This document shows positions 25,698 to 36,623 of a stretch of 64,000 bases of DNA, piece after piece. The DNA comes from Tetrahymena thermophila SB210. Lineage: Eukaryota; Ciliophora; Oligohymenophorea; Hymenostomatida; Tetrahymenidae. The notes under the pieces are model-generated. The model was not told the origin of the DNA and searched no databases. It saw only the letters and a list, made by a program, of their open reading frames with translations. How positions within the stretch are numbered: position 1 is the first letter of the stretch; every line of letters starts with the position of its first letter. A program made the position numbers and the translations under genes. The stretch is taken from assembly GCF_000189635.1 (NCBI RefSeq), contig NW_002476433.1:248001-312000 (forward strand), given 5' to 3'.

Positions 25698-26201
25698 ATG
25701 GGCTGTGTTAACGGTGTCAATAAAGATTTCAAATTAGATTAAATACAACAATTTGTTAGCATTTTCAATAGTTTAGAAACCATTTTATTCTAAACAAATA
25801 AAAACTTTTACAGAAGTTTATAACAATATAAGAAAAATATCACATTTAGAATAGACAACAGTTTAGTGATCGTTGTAGAAAGTATTGAAAATTAAAATAC
25901 ATAGACCTCCATCCCTCTTGATACTGATAATTATTGCGATCTCATATCTTCGTATTATCACAAAATAGAAGAAATTCAAAATTATATGCAAAATTACATT
26001 TGCTAAGCATCCATATGCCTTTAATCTAATGGATAAAAATATGGAAACAATTTTCTTTATCACCATCTTTAGGATTACATTTACAAATTCTCTGACTTTG
26101 CTTTCATTTACAGAATCCCTAAGCTAAAAATACATGTTCAAAAGCATGTAGGATCTTTAGATGAAATTGGTTCTCTATGCCAAAGTGAAATAATTTGTTG
26201 A
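25698..26201 (+). CDS. Small MGC-starting protein, unknown function (167 aa)
   Basis: Intronless frame from ATG at 25698 to TGA at 26199-26201 with in-frame TAA/TAG. I do not recognise the family. The start MGCVNGVNKDFK has Gly2 and Cys3, which fits myristoylation plus palmitoylation. The rest is a mixed alpha/beta sequence without membrane segments, containing paired cysteines (NYICQASICLQSN) and several Tyr/His-rich runs. Coding is supported by higher G+C than the flanks, a balanced residue composition and an abrupt composition change at both ends. It is the second putatively acylated protein within 3 kb, but is not otherwise similar to the ART-like protein. Confidence 0.7.
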
Positions 26202-27164
26202 AGAACCGTTTAAAACAAACAAACATACATAATAACAATTACATTAAAACTAAAACTAAATTAAATTAAATTAATCAATTATTAATCAAACCAATTTTAT
26301 TAACCAAAAATAAACAAACAAATAAATGATAATCAACATTTAAAAAACCATTTTTCTAGAAATAATATTTTAATAAATATATTGCTTTATAAAAAAATTA
26401 TTTTACTTTTATATTAATTTATTTTCAGTATATTCAAATACATATTTAAAAAAAATTAAATTACCTCTAAATGAAACATTTTTAAAAATTAATTTTATTT
26501 GTCAGATATTCTATTTCAATAAACATTTTTTTATCTTTAAAATGCTGCTTAAATTGATTTAAGTTTTAATAAAATAGATGATTATTGAATTTATCATTGA
26601 ATTTTTATGTTATTTAATTAAATATCCTAAATTTGATTATTATTCATAAATCTAAAATTATGATAAATAAATTCTTTTTATATTCTTTCATGTTTGTTTC
26701 ATTCTTACTAAATGAACATAAATTTTTATCAAAAATAAAAAATGGCTAACGAATATCGAAATTGATCTATTTAAAGTAAAAATTGTAATTTAAATTATAA
26801 ATAAATCAATTGAATTTCTTTCTACAATTTTATCTTTTTACATCAGCTTTCTATTTTAAAAGCGTATTATAAATGAAAATAATTAATAGCCACAATACTA
26901 TTATTATTAATATCAAAAATACTATTATTATTATTAATATATATTAATACATGTAAATATTCTTTTAAAATAAATGGAAATTTTAATAAAATAAATTATG
27001 ATGATTATTATATATTGTTAAAAAAGGAGTTTAAACTAGACTAAATAATGAAAAAAAAAAATAAAAGTGTTTTTGTTTTTAATAAAAGTGTTTTAGTTTT
27101 TAATAAAATAATTGATTGAAATAGTATAGATTATTTTTGGAAAATTAAATAAAATTTTTTTATA
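26202..27164. other. Intergenic, no gene seen
   Basis: A+T-rich spacer with short ATT/AAT runs (about 26890-26945 and 27210-27235). It should hold the helicase gene promoter; no element recognised. Confidence 0.5.
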
Positions 27165-29845
27165 ATGAATGAGCAAGTAAGTAGTATTAGTATTTATAAA
27201 ATTAGTTGTTAATATTATTATTATTATTAATTTAATAATCATCAAAATAATTAATATTAAGCTGCTAATTTAGTAGTAATTTAGCAAAGATATTAGCTTA
27301 AACTAAAAATTTATATTCTGAAAATATGTCTGTACCTGTTTAGTATATTGCTGATTATTCTAACACCCCAGAAGCTAGGCTAAAGAAAAATCATTAAAAA
27401 TATTGCCTCTACTTAAAGCCTGCTGATAGGGATTATAGTAGTTCATTTGAAATTCAAGAAAATAGGGGATTCTTTCCTGAAACATTATACATTTTTGTAG
27501 AAGCATTTCATGAAAAGTATAAAGAAGTTTATGAATTTCTTATTAAAATAGCTGAGCCTGTAAACAAACCAAATTTCATCCATGTGTATAAAATAACTCT
27601 GTTTTCTATGTATACTGCAATGAGTTTGAATTTAAATGCAGAAAAGATCATCGAAAGCTTGATGTAGTACTCTAAAAATGAGGTGATTCCTAAAAGTTTT
27701 ATTGAATTTATAGAAAACAAAACTAAAAAAGCAGGGTCTGCTTATCTTTATATGATTAAAAAGAATTATTATCTCAAAATTCATTAAGAGTTTCTTGAAA
27801 AAATCATCCGTATTGATGTAAGCAATTTAATTCCATCTTGTTTTTATTTCCATTACTGATTCTAATCCAAATTATTAATTAATTATTGTAAAAATAGGAG
27901 GAACCTTATAAAAGTATAATAGAAATGGAATAAAATCCTCCTTAGTAATTGCTTTAAACTTAAGAGGAGTCAAGAGTTTGGAATTTCAAATTCTACAGAA
28001 TCAAATAAAAACACAATTTGTTCCAAATCACTGAGAAAATTATAAAAGAAGGAATTTCATTAATTAACGAATATCATGATGATAAAGAAAGTCAAAATGA
28101 TCTAAGTAGTAATGTCTAAATACCATATAAAAAGTTAGATATTGAGCTTAGGTAAATCACTCAGCCAAGAATATACCAACAAAAAGCACTTAAAAATATA
28201 TTCGTTTGTGAAAAACCTAGAAGTGCTACTATTGTTCTTCCATGCGGTAATTAAATAATCACTCTATCTATTACTTTTATTTTTCCATTAAAATATAAGC
28301 GTCTAATTACTATTAAAAATAATTGGTTTTTAGACACTTTTAAAAAATAAAATTGTTTTTTTAATATTAAATTATTCTAATTTTAACAGGCGCTGGAAAG
28401 ACATTGTTGGGCATCATAGTAACCGAAAAAATAAAGGGAAATACTATTGTTATATGCGATATAGATACAGCTACTAAACAATGGAAGAATGAATTTATAA
28501 GATGGACAACAGTTAAACCAGATAGAATTAAAATTTATACTGGTAAAACTAAGAATTTGCAAGAAAAGCAAACGAAACCTTTTATACTGATTACTACATT
28601 TAAGCAACTCTCTAGTATTATCAAATCAAATAAACTTCAAAAAGAAAAGAGATAAGATATGGATACGTCATCCAAATATGAAACCAAAATGGATCATTAC
28701 ATTTAAGAAGAAATGGTAATTAATTTATTCACAAAAGTGGTTTCAATTATTTAAACTTGATTGATTTAATTTAATAGGAATGGGATTTGTGCATAGCTGA
28801 TGAAACCCAATACTCAGCTGCTTCTACATATAAAAAAATATTCGAGGAATTCAATTTTAAATTGAAGATAGGATTAACTGCAACTCCATACAGAGAAGAT
28901 AATAAAATAGATGATCTTTTCCACGTTATTGGTCCTAAACTTTATGAAGCGAATATATCAGAGCTAATTTAGGACAGCTATTTAGCTAAGCCATATTGCG
29001 TTGTATTTCGTTGTAAAATGCATGAATGTTGCGAAGTAAACTTAATTTAAAAAAAAAAACATTTATTACTCATCAATTTTTATTATTAAAAAATTATAAA
29101 ATTATAATCAAATTCTATTTTCACTAATAAAAAAAAACTAATTACTTAACATTTATTTATTATATTACAATAGGATTTTATGAAAGACAGAAAATTTAAA
29201 AATAAGCCTTCTTTGTAGTCTGGAAATCCAGAAAAATTTAAACTTTTGTATTACTTAATTAAGTTCCACGAATCAAGAAAAGATAAGATTTTAGTCTTTT
29301 GTGATTAGATTCCTGTACTCAAATACTACTCTTAAAAAATGGGATATCCTGCAATATATGGTGAGGTAGGATTGCTAGAAAAGCTAGTTTGGTTGGATTT
29401 ATTTAGAAAGGGAGAAATTAATACATTATTTTTGAGTCGTGTTGGTGATACCGCACTTGATCTACCTATTGCAAATGTGTGTATTTAAATAGGATTTTAA
29501 TTTGGTTCAAGAAGATAAGAAGTTTAAAGACTTGGAAGAATTATGAGAAGAAAAGAAGGACAAAAAGGAGAATATAATGCTTTCTTTTATACTATTGTCT
29601 CTAAAAATACAGAGTAGGCTTAGTTCTATTACAGAAGATAAAAATCTTTAATGGATCTAGGTATTAATTTTGAAGTAATAGATATAGATGAACAGAATGG
29701 TAATAAATTTAAATATGACCCAGATATCCTAGATTAAAAAATTATAAGAGCTAGTGATGAAATAATAAAAGATGTAAAAAAAGATGCTTGGTTTCTTATT
29801 TAAGATTAGCCTGATAAAAAAGTAGATGAATAAGATGATGATTGA
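27165..29845 (+). CDS. Divergent XPB/ERCC3-type SF2 DNA helicase
   Basis: Paralogue-like XPB helicase, the TFIIH translocase that opens DNA in transcription initiation and nucleotide-excision repair. Main exons: 27326..27817, 27898..28246, 28390..28715, 28778..29035 and 29174..29845 (698 aa from ATG 27326). A 12-nt first exon (MNEQ, 27165..27176, followed by GTAAGT) joins in frame at 27290 and would add 16 residues. The N-terminal XPB domain is clear (LYIFVEAF, FLIKIAEPVNKP). Motifs: I VLPCGAGKT (Lys about 284), II ADETQ where XPB has DEVH, RED motif LTATPYREDNKI, IGPKLYEANISEL, KILVFCDQ, RVGDTALDLP, and VI GSRRQEVQRLGRIMRRKEG. The Walker lysine and arginine fingers are kept, so activity is plausible, but the Q at the end of motif II and the short, diverged thumb suggest a specialised copy. 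Its 3' part was duplicated downstream. Confidence 0.88.
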
Positions 29846-30189
29846 GGGAAAGAAAATAAAAAAAATCTATCTCTTATTTATAAAACTTTAACCTTTTAAT
29901 ATTTTATAAAATGTGTATTAATAAAACAAACTTTATGTTATTTATTAAATAAAATGAGTTTCGTTTATAAATTAAATTAACTAAAATTTAAATTATATTA
30001 AACTGATTGCTTAATACAGAAAAACTTAAAATTATTAATATTTAAAATTAAAAAGAAAACTAATATATAATTATTACTTTGTTTTTTCTATTTGAGTAAT
30101 TTAAATTTTAAAAAATAATAATTATTTGATTTGAGTAGGAAAGTCTACAATTTTGCATTATGTTATAGTTGAATTATTTTTTCTATATC
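29846..30189. other. Intergenic 3' flank of helicase
   Basis: A+T-rich; its first part is repeated downstream of the helicase pseudogene in unit B (35041-35215). No separate feature seen. Confidence 0.5.
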
Positions 30190-31120
30190 ATAGAATTAAT
30201 TTTTGAGTACTGTAACAAAGTAATTTCAGAGAAGAGCTTTAATTCCCTCTGAACTATAAAATAATAATTACTATATATGATTAGATTTTTAGTAGATTTA
30301 GCTCAAACAATTAATAATCTTATATTTTCACTCTTTTTACATTGAAATTCATAATCATAAAAATTAAATAATAATATAAAAAGCATTTTTACTTTTAATT
30401 AAAATTACCTTTTAACAAAAGCATTTCTTAATAAGGAAGATTTGGTATTGGAATTTATTTATTAAATTACATTTTAAAAATTTTGAATTTCTCGTTTTAA
30501 AAGAAGTAACTTTGTTTTCTTTTGATCAAGATAAAATAGAAAATTTACACACGATTATGAAAATAAAAAAAAATAAGTATTAGGTATCAAATAGTCCTGG
30601 CTTACATTTTCAATCTACTTTTTTTTTCCCTTTATTATTTCAGTAAATACTGCCAAATAAGGCTCTAATAAAATTAAAATAATATTTTTTAAGAAAACCA
30701 GTCTTAATGGTTGTTACATTGTTAGTAAATAAAAGCACATAATCAAGAGGCTGAAGATATTCTAAAAAAAAAATTAGTTACTTTAAAATTATTGAAATAT
30801 ATATTACATAATTAAAATGAATGCTCAATTTACATAGAACAATATTAGGTTTAAAAATGAAGTTTATAAATTACATTGTGGTTGTATATTCCATAAAAAT
30901 TGCATTAATCATTGGTAAATAAAATTCTTGCCCTATAGATAGAATAAAATATTTGATATAATTCTAATTCATCTTGCTTATAATTGAATTAAACCAATTT
31001 TATATATTAAATTTATACAAATAAGCTGATATGTATTAAAATTTAGTCTTTTATAACTCCAGATTATTAATAATATAAAATGGATGCAAATAAATAAATG
31101 TTTATTTTTTTGTGCTTATT
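30190..31120 (+). pseudogene. Decayed EGF-TM-RING gene relic (unit A)
   Basis: Degenerate third relative of the gene at 31622-33058. Matching parts: the N-terminal block (about 30220-30330, cf. 31705-31820), the GNGIY-type block (about 30430), the juxtamembrane block (about 30570-30660) and the RING (about 30810-30960). The EGF-containing middle is deleted. In the RING, CSIC has become CSIY and a one-base frameshift separates it from the HCGCIFHKNC half. It cannot encode a functional ligase. Confidence 0.65.
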
Positions 31121-31621
31121 TCTTAAAATTTTCTCAAATCTAAAATAAAATGACATTATTTTTTTGTTTCAAAAATAAAATTCGTTTATGCAAAAAAAAT
31201 CTCAATTTTTTAAATAAAAAAATAAATTATAATTATTCATAATAAAATAAGTGAAATTCAAGCATTTTGCGAATTTTACCAAAAAAAAATGAAATTGAAT
31301 AAAAAAAAGAAAAGCGTTAAATTTAGTAATATCTTTAAAAATTTATATTTTATTGATCAAAAATTTTAATAAATATTCCAATGATACTCAATCACTATTA
31401 AAAAATGATTTAATTCCTCAAAATTTTATAATTAATAGTTTATTACATCTTCAAAATTATATTATTATATTTTCATCATTGGTGAGCTATTTAAATTTAG
31501 TTAGTAATAGTCTATAATTAAGAAAAGTTAAATAAATCAATCATTCGTAATTGATAAATATGTATAAAAAATAATAATTATTTGATTTAAGTAAAAAATG
31601 ATAATTTTAATAATAATAATA

Positions 31622-33058
31622 ATGCATAAAATTATAAAAATAAGTATTTTTATTTGCATTTTGAACTACTTGAAGCTTGGATTTTGTTAGTTAGAGAATT
31701 CATCTTTCACAAATTAGTTTCAGAGTATAGCTTTAAGTCCATCTGAACTATAAGATAATATTTACTATGCTCAGATTTTTAATAAATTTAGCTCAAACAA
31801 TTAATTCTCTTTTATCTATTCACTCTTTTAACCAAATGATGTTTTTTATGAGCTTATCATAGACTCCTAGTATACATATTTTGCTTATCTATTAGTAAAG
31901 GATTATAATGATAAAGTTTAGCTCTTTAAGTTTAAAAGCTTCATGTAGTACTATTACTTAAATCATACAAGCTCCAATTTTAAAGAGATTTAACTTGTAT
32001 TTGAAATAATAAAAGATAGTAAATATTTAAGTAAACCAGACTACGTTCAAGAAGAATCGTTTTAGCTAAGATAGATAAAAATAGACCATTAAAATTATTG
32101 CCCTTTTTAGTGCTTCAATAATGGCTCATGCAGAAACAACAATATCTGCTAATGCAAGAATGAATACCAAGCTGAATTTTTTTGCTATTTTCAACTTATG
32201 AATAAATCTATAAAAATGAATAAAATTCTCTTTATTCCTGACTAACAAAATAAAAATTTAGAAGAAAATTTTTAGAATTTAAAATAATTTATTCATCCTA
32301 AAAAAGAGACCATATATTAGCTGCTACTATTAAACTCTGAAAATATAGATAAAAATTAATTAGAGAACATCAATTTATAGAAGTCATCATTTTTCATTCA
32401 ATTTCAATATAAGAAAAAATAAAATAATAATAATAATAATAAAAGTATTATAGTCTTTAATGAAAAATATATTGAACAAACATTTCTTACTGAGGAAGAT
32501 ATGGGTAATGGGATTTATTAGTCAAATTATAAAGTAAATATTTGGAATGTCATATTGAGAAAATAAGAAAAACTCATATTAGTAGCCATTTTTTCTTTTG
32601 ATCAAGATATCATCAATGTAAAAGTAGCTCTGAAAATTTAATAAGATAAAGTTTTTGACTTACTCTGCTTTTTTGGTTTTTTGCTTATTATTTATAAATT
32701 TGTTAAATACTGCCAAGAAAAATTTTAATAAAATTTAAACAATAATTTACAATAAAACTAGTCTATGTAGTCAAGAAATCGTTAATAAATAAAATCATTA
32801 TAAGATGAGGCTCTAGATACTCTAATATATAATTAGTTGTAAAGCTGCAAAGCTATTGAAATGGTAGAGACATAACAAAATTAATAAGAGTGCTCAATTT
32901 GCCTAGAGCAATACTAGGCATAAGATGAAGTTTATAAATTATAATGTGGCCATATTTTCCATAAAAACTGCATCAATCTCTGGTTTAAAAAGAAAAATTA
33001 TTGCCCAATAGACAGAATAAAAATATTGCATCATAATTCAATAGTTGCTTGTAGTTGA
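31622..33058 (+). CDS. EGF-TM-RING-H2 membrane E3 ubiquitin ligase (478 aa)
   Basis: Single exon, ATG 31622 to TGA 33056-33058. A signal peptide (MHKIIKISIFICILNYL) leads into a lumenal or extracellular region. An EGF-like module lies at about 155-190 (CPFQCFNNGSCRNNNICQC); an Asn run follows near 270; a membrane segment is at about 345-370 (DLLCFFGFLLIIYKFVKYC). The cytosolic tail ends in RING-H2 from about residue 420: CSICLEQY, then LQCGHIFHKNCINLW, then YCPIDR, giving the C3H2C3 ligand order. Known RING-H2 proteins of this topology are E3 ligases that ubiquitinate membrane cargo; substrate unknown. Compared with its copy at 36624 it lacks about 24 nt just before the membrane segment. The length and layout resemble PA-TM-RING ligases, but with EGF instead of the PA domain. 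Confidence 0.82.
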
Positions 33059-33190
33059 ATTTATTCACTTTATAAAATAAATTTATGTAAATAAGCTTTA
33101 AATCTATTTTAATATGCATAAACTATTTTTAAACTTCTATCAAAAAGTATTTATACTTTCTCAAAATTTTCGCTAATCTAAAATAAAATA

Positions 33191-33501
33191 AATTATATTA
33201 GTTGAAAATGAAGAATGTTATCAAAATAATAATTATGACTCAAAATGATTGATGAATCAATGACAATAAATTAAGATGATAGTGATTATATGGATAGGAC
33301 ACTAAAAATAAAATATTTTAAAATTTTGAAAAAAATAACATAAATAATATTGCTAATTGTAGATTTTTTTTTTTTGTAATAGAGAGATTAATATAATATT
33401 AAATAAATTTATATAATAGATTATTAAGTTTAAAATAATTTATATAAATTTAAAAATTTTACATTGTAGAAACTCAAATTTTTCTAAAACAAAGTTAAGA
33501 A
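33191..33501. other. Spacer between duplicated units
   Basis: About 310 bp between the end of unit A and the start of unit B, A+T-rich and not obviously repeated at the end of unit B. No gene seen. Confidence 0.5.
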
Positions 33502-35040
33502 GATATTAAAAATAATTGGTTTTTATACACTATTAAAAAATAAAATTGTTTTTTTAATATTAAATTATTTAATTTTAATAGGCTTTGGAATGACATTGTT
33601 GGGCATCATAGTAACCGAAAAAATAAAGGGAAATCCTATTGTTATATGCGATATAGATACAGCTACTAAACAATGGAAGAATGAATTTATCAGATAGACA
33701 ACAGTTAAACCAGATAGAATTAAAATTTATACTGGTAAAACTAAGAATTTGCAAGAAAAGCAAACGAAACCTTTTATACTGATTACTACATTTAAGCAAC
33801 TCTCTAGTATTATCAAATCAAATAAACTTCAAAAAGAAAAGAGATAAGATATGGATACGTCATCCAAATATGAAACCAAATTGGATTATTACATTTAAGA
33901 AGAAATGGTAATTAATTAATTTATTCACAAAAATAGTTTCAATTATTTAAACTTGATTGATTTAATTTAATAGGAATGGGATTTGTACATAGCTGATGAA
34001 ACCCAATACTCAGCTGCTTCTACATATAAAAAAATATTCGAGGAATTCAATTTTAAATTGAAGATAGGATTAACTGCAACTACATACAGAGAAGATAATA
34101 AAATATATGATCTTTTCCACGTTATTGGTCCGAAACTTTATGAAGCGAATATATCAGAGCTAATTTAGGACAGCTATTTAGCTAAGCCATATTGTGTTGT
34201 ATTTCGTTGTAAAATGCATGAATGTTGAGAAAGTAAACTTAATTTTAAAAAAACATTTATTGCTCACCAATTTTTATTATTAAAACATTATAAAATAATA
34301 ATCAAATCATATTTTCTCTAATAATAAAAAAAACTAATTGCTTAACATTTATTTATTATATTACAATAGGATTTTATGAAAGACAGAAAATTTAAAAATA
34401 AGCCTTCTTTGTAGTCTGGAAATCCAGAAAAATTTAAACTTTTGTATTACTTAATTAAGTCCACGAATCAAGAAAAGATAAGATTTTAGTCTTTTGTGAT
34501 TAGATTCCTGTACTCAAATACTACTCCTAAAAAATGGGTTATCCTGCAATATATGGTGAGGTAGGATTGCTAGAAAAGCTAGTTTGGTTGGATTTATTTA
34601 GAAAGGGAGAAATTAATACATTATTTTTGAGTCGTGTTGGTGATACCGCACTTGATCTACCTATTGCAAATGTGTGTATATAAATAGGATTTTAATTTGG
34701 TTCAAAAAAATAAGAAGTTTAAAGACTTGGTAGAATTATGAGAAGAAAAGAAGGACAAAAAGGAGAGTATAATGCTTTCTTTTATACTATTGTCTCTAAA
34801 AACACCGAGTAGGCTTAGTTCTATTACAGAAGATAAAAATCTTTAATGGATCTAGGTATTAATTTTGAAGTTATAGATATAGATGAACAGAATGGTAATA
34901 AATTTAAATATGATCCAGATATCCTAGATTAAAAAATTATAAGAGCTAGTGATGAAATAATAAAAGATGTAAAAAAAGATGCTTGGTTTCTTATTTAAGA
35001 TTAGCCTGATAAAAAAGTAGATGAATAAGATGATGATTGA
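33502..35040 (+). pseudogene. XPB-type helicase 3' fragment, pseudogene
   Basis: Near-identical copy of helicase exons 3-5 with the first exons absent, because the duplication starts within the intron before motif I. Damage visible: motif I GAGKT reads GFGMT (catalytic Lys lost); a Trp codon became TAG (Gln) in the RWTT segment; TGC became TGA at the end of the third exon of the fragment (about 34227), an in-frame stop; one T is missing near 34461 (aattaagtccacg), a frameshift; and LTATP reads LTATT. Divergence from the parent is low, so the duplication is probably recent. Confidence 0.85.
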
Positions 35041-35440
35041 GCTAAAGAAAATTAAAAAAATCTATCTCTTATTTATAAAACTTTAACCCTTTCAATATTT
35101 TATAAAATGTGTATTAATAAAACAAACTTTATGTTATTTGTTAAATAAAATGAGTTTCATTTCATAATTTAATTAACTAAAATCTAAATTTAAATTATAT
35201 TTAACTGATTGCTTAATACAAAATTACTTAATCAAATTTATATTTTTATTAATAAATATAGTAAAGCCATTACAAAATATGAATAAAGTAAAGTTTAATG
35301 TTGCAATACTTAAATTAATTAATTTTTAATTTATTTTTGATTGAATATTTTTCTAATGTTACTTTATTAAAAATTTTCATTTTTATTTTTAAGTGTAATA
35401 TATTTTTTATAATAAAGTAAATTAATTAATATCAGAAATT
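35041..35440. other. Intergenic 3' flank of helicase pseudogene
   Basis: Begins as a copy of the parent's 3' flank (29846-30010), then diverges into A+T-rich DNA without recognisable features. Confidence 0.5.
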
Positions 35441-36140
35441 CATCTCTTTTATGCTTTCTTTTATTTTTTTCACAACAATTAATTATACTACAGAAATTAA
35501 TTAATTTCCCCTGAATCCTGATTGTATTTTTGCTGACTACCCTACTTCAGAAAATTTATTTAGCTAAATTTTAACGTTTCAGATAAATATTTTAAAGGGT
35601 GGGTGACTTAAAAAAAATATGTATTCTTATTTTTCATTAAATTTACCTTTAACAAAAAATAAATCTTAATAGGTAAGATTTGGGTAATGGGATTTATTTA
35701 TTAAATTGTACGATAAATATTTTGAATTTCTAGTTCACGAAATAGGAAAAATTCAAAGTAGTAACTTTGTTTTCTTTTGATCAAGATCAGATACACGATT
35801 TAAGCTCAATTATGACAATAAAAAAAGAATAAGTATTAGGTATCAAATAGTCATGGCATAAGACTCAAGATATTCTAAAAAAAAATTAATTAAAAAGCTT
35901 TTAAAGTTATTATAATAAATATCATATAATTAAAAAGAATACTCAATTTACATAGATAAGTATATAAATTATATTTTAGTAGAATATTCCATTAATAATT
36001 GGATCTGATATGTATAAAGTCTAGTCTTTTATAACTCCAGATTATTAATTAATAATATAAAATGGATGCAAATGAAAATTAATTTTTTTGTGTTCATACT
36101 CAAAATTTATTTTCTGTAATCTAAAATAAAAAACTTTTTT
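35440..36140 (+). pseudogene. Decayed RING-gene relic (unit B)
   Basis: Counterpart of the relic at 30190-31120, further reduced. Recognisable pieces: ttaatttcccctgaatcc near 35503, the GNGIY-type block near 35690, the SFDQD-type block near 35775 (tttcttttgatcaagatcag), and a short RING trace near 35935 (aatactcaatttacatag). Most of the RING and the membrane segment are missing. Confidence 0.55.
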
Positions 36141-36623
36141 TTTTGTTTTTGGAAATAAATTTCATTTATTGTAAAATAAGATAAATTAGAGAATTTTGCG
36201 AATTATATCCAAAAAAATGAGATTGAATAAAAAAAAGAAAAGAAATATAGTAATATTTTAAAAAATGATTTAATTCCCCAAACTTTTATAATTAATGTTA
36301 AAACAAGTATTACAGATATATCCTTGATTAATGTATTACTTTCAAAGCCCTGTACTCTCTCTACTAAGACCAAAAGACTATAAGTAAAATTAATTAATTA
36401 AATCTAGTAAAACTTCCGCTAGAACTAAATTAATTACAAAAAATATAATTACATTTATTTGTATTTGGTTGGCTTATATCTATCTTTTGTAAACCTTTTA
36501 AATTTACTTAATAAATAATTTGATTTATGATTAAGACAATCTTAAATAAATCAATAGTTTCTAATTGATAAATAAGAATCAAAAATAATAGTTATTTGAT
36601 CTAAGTAAACAATAATTATAATA

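Larger units (their letters stand above)
28310..33190 (+). repeat. Segmental duplication, unit A (about 4.9 kb)
   Basis: Unit A starts inside the helicase intron (tattaaaaataattggtttt) and ends near 33190 (ttttcgctaatctaaaat). It contains the helicase 3' exons, a decayed RING-gene relic and an intact EGF-TM-RING gene, in the same order as unit B. Helicase exon sequence is nearly identical between units; intergenic parts differ by indels. Confidence 0.85.
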
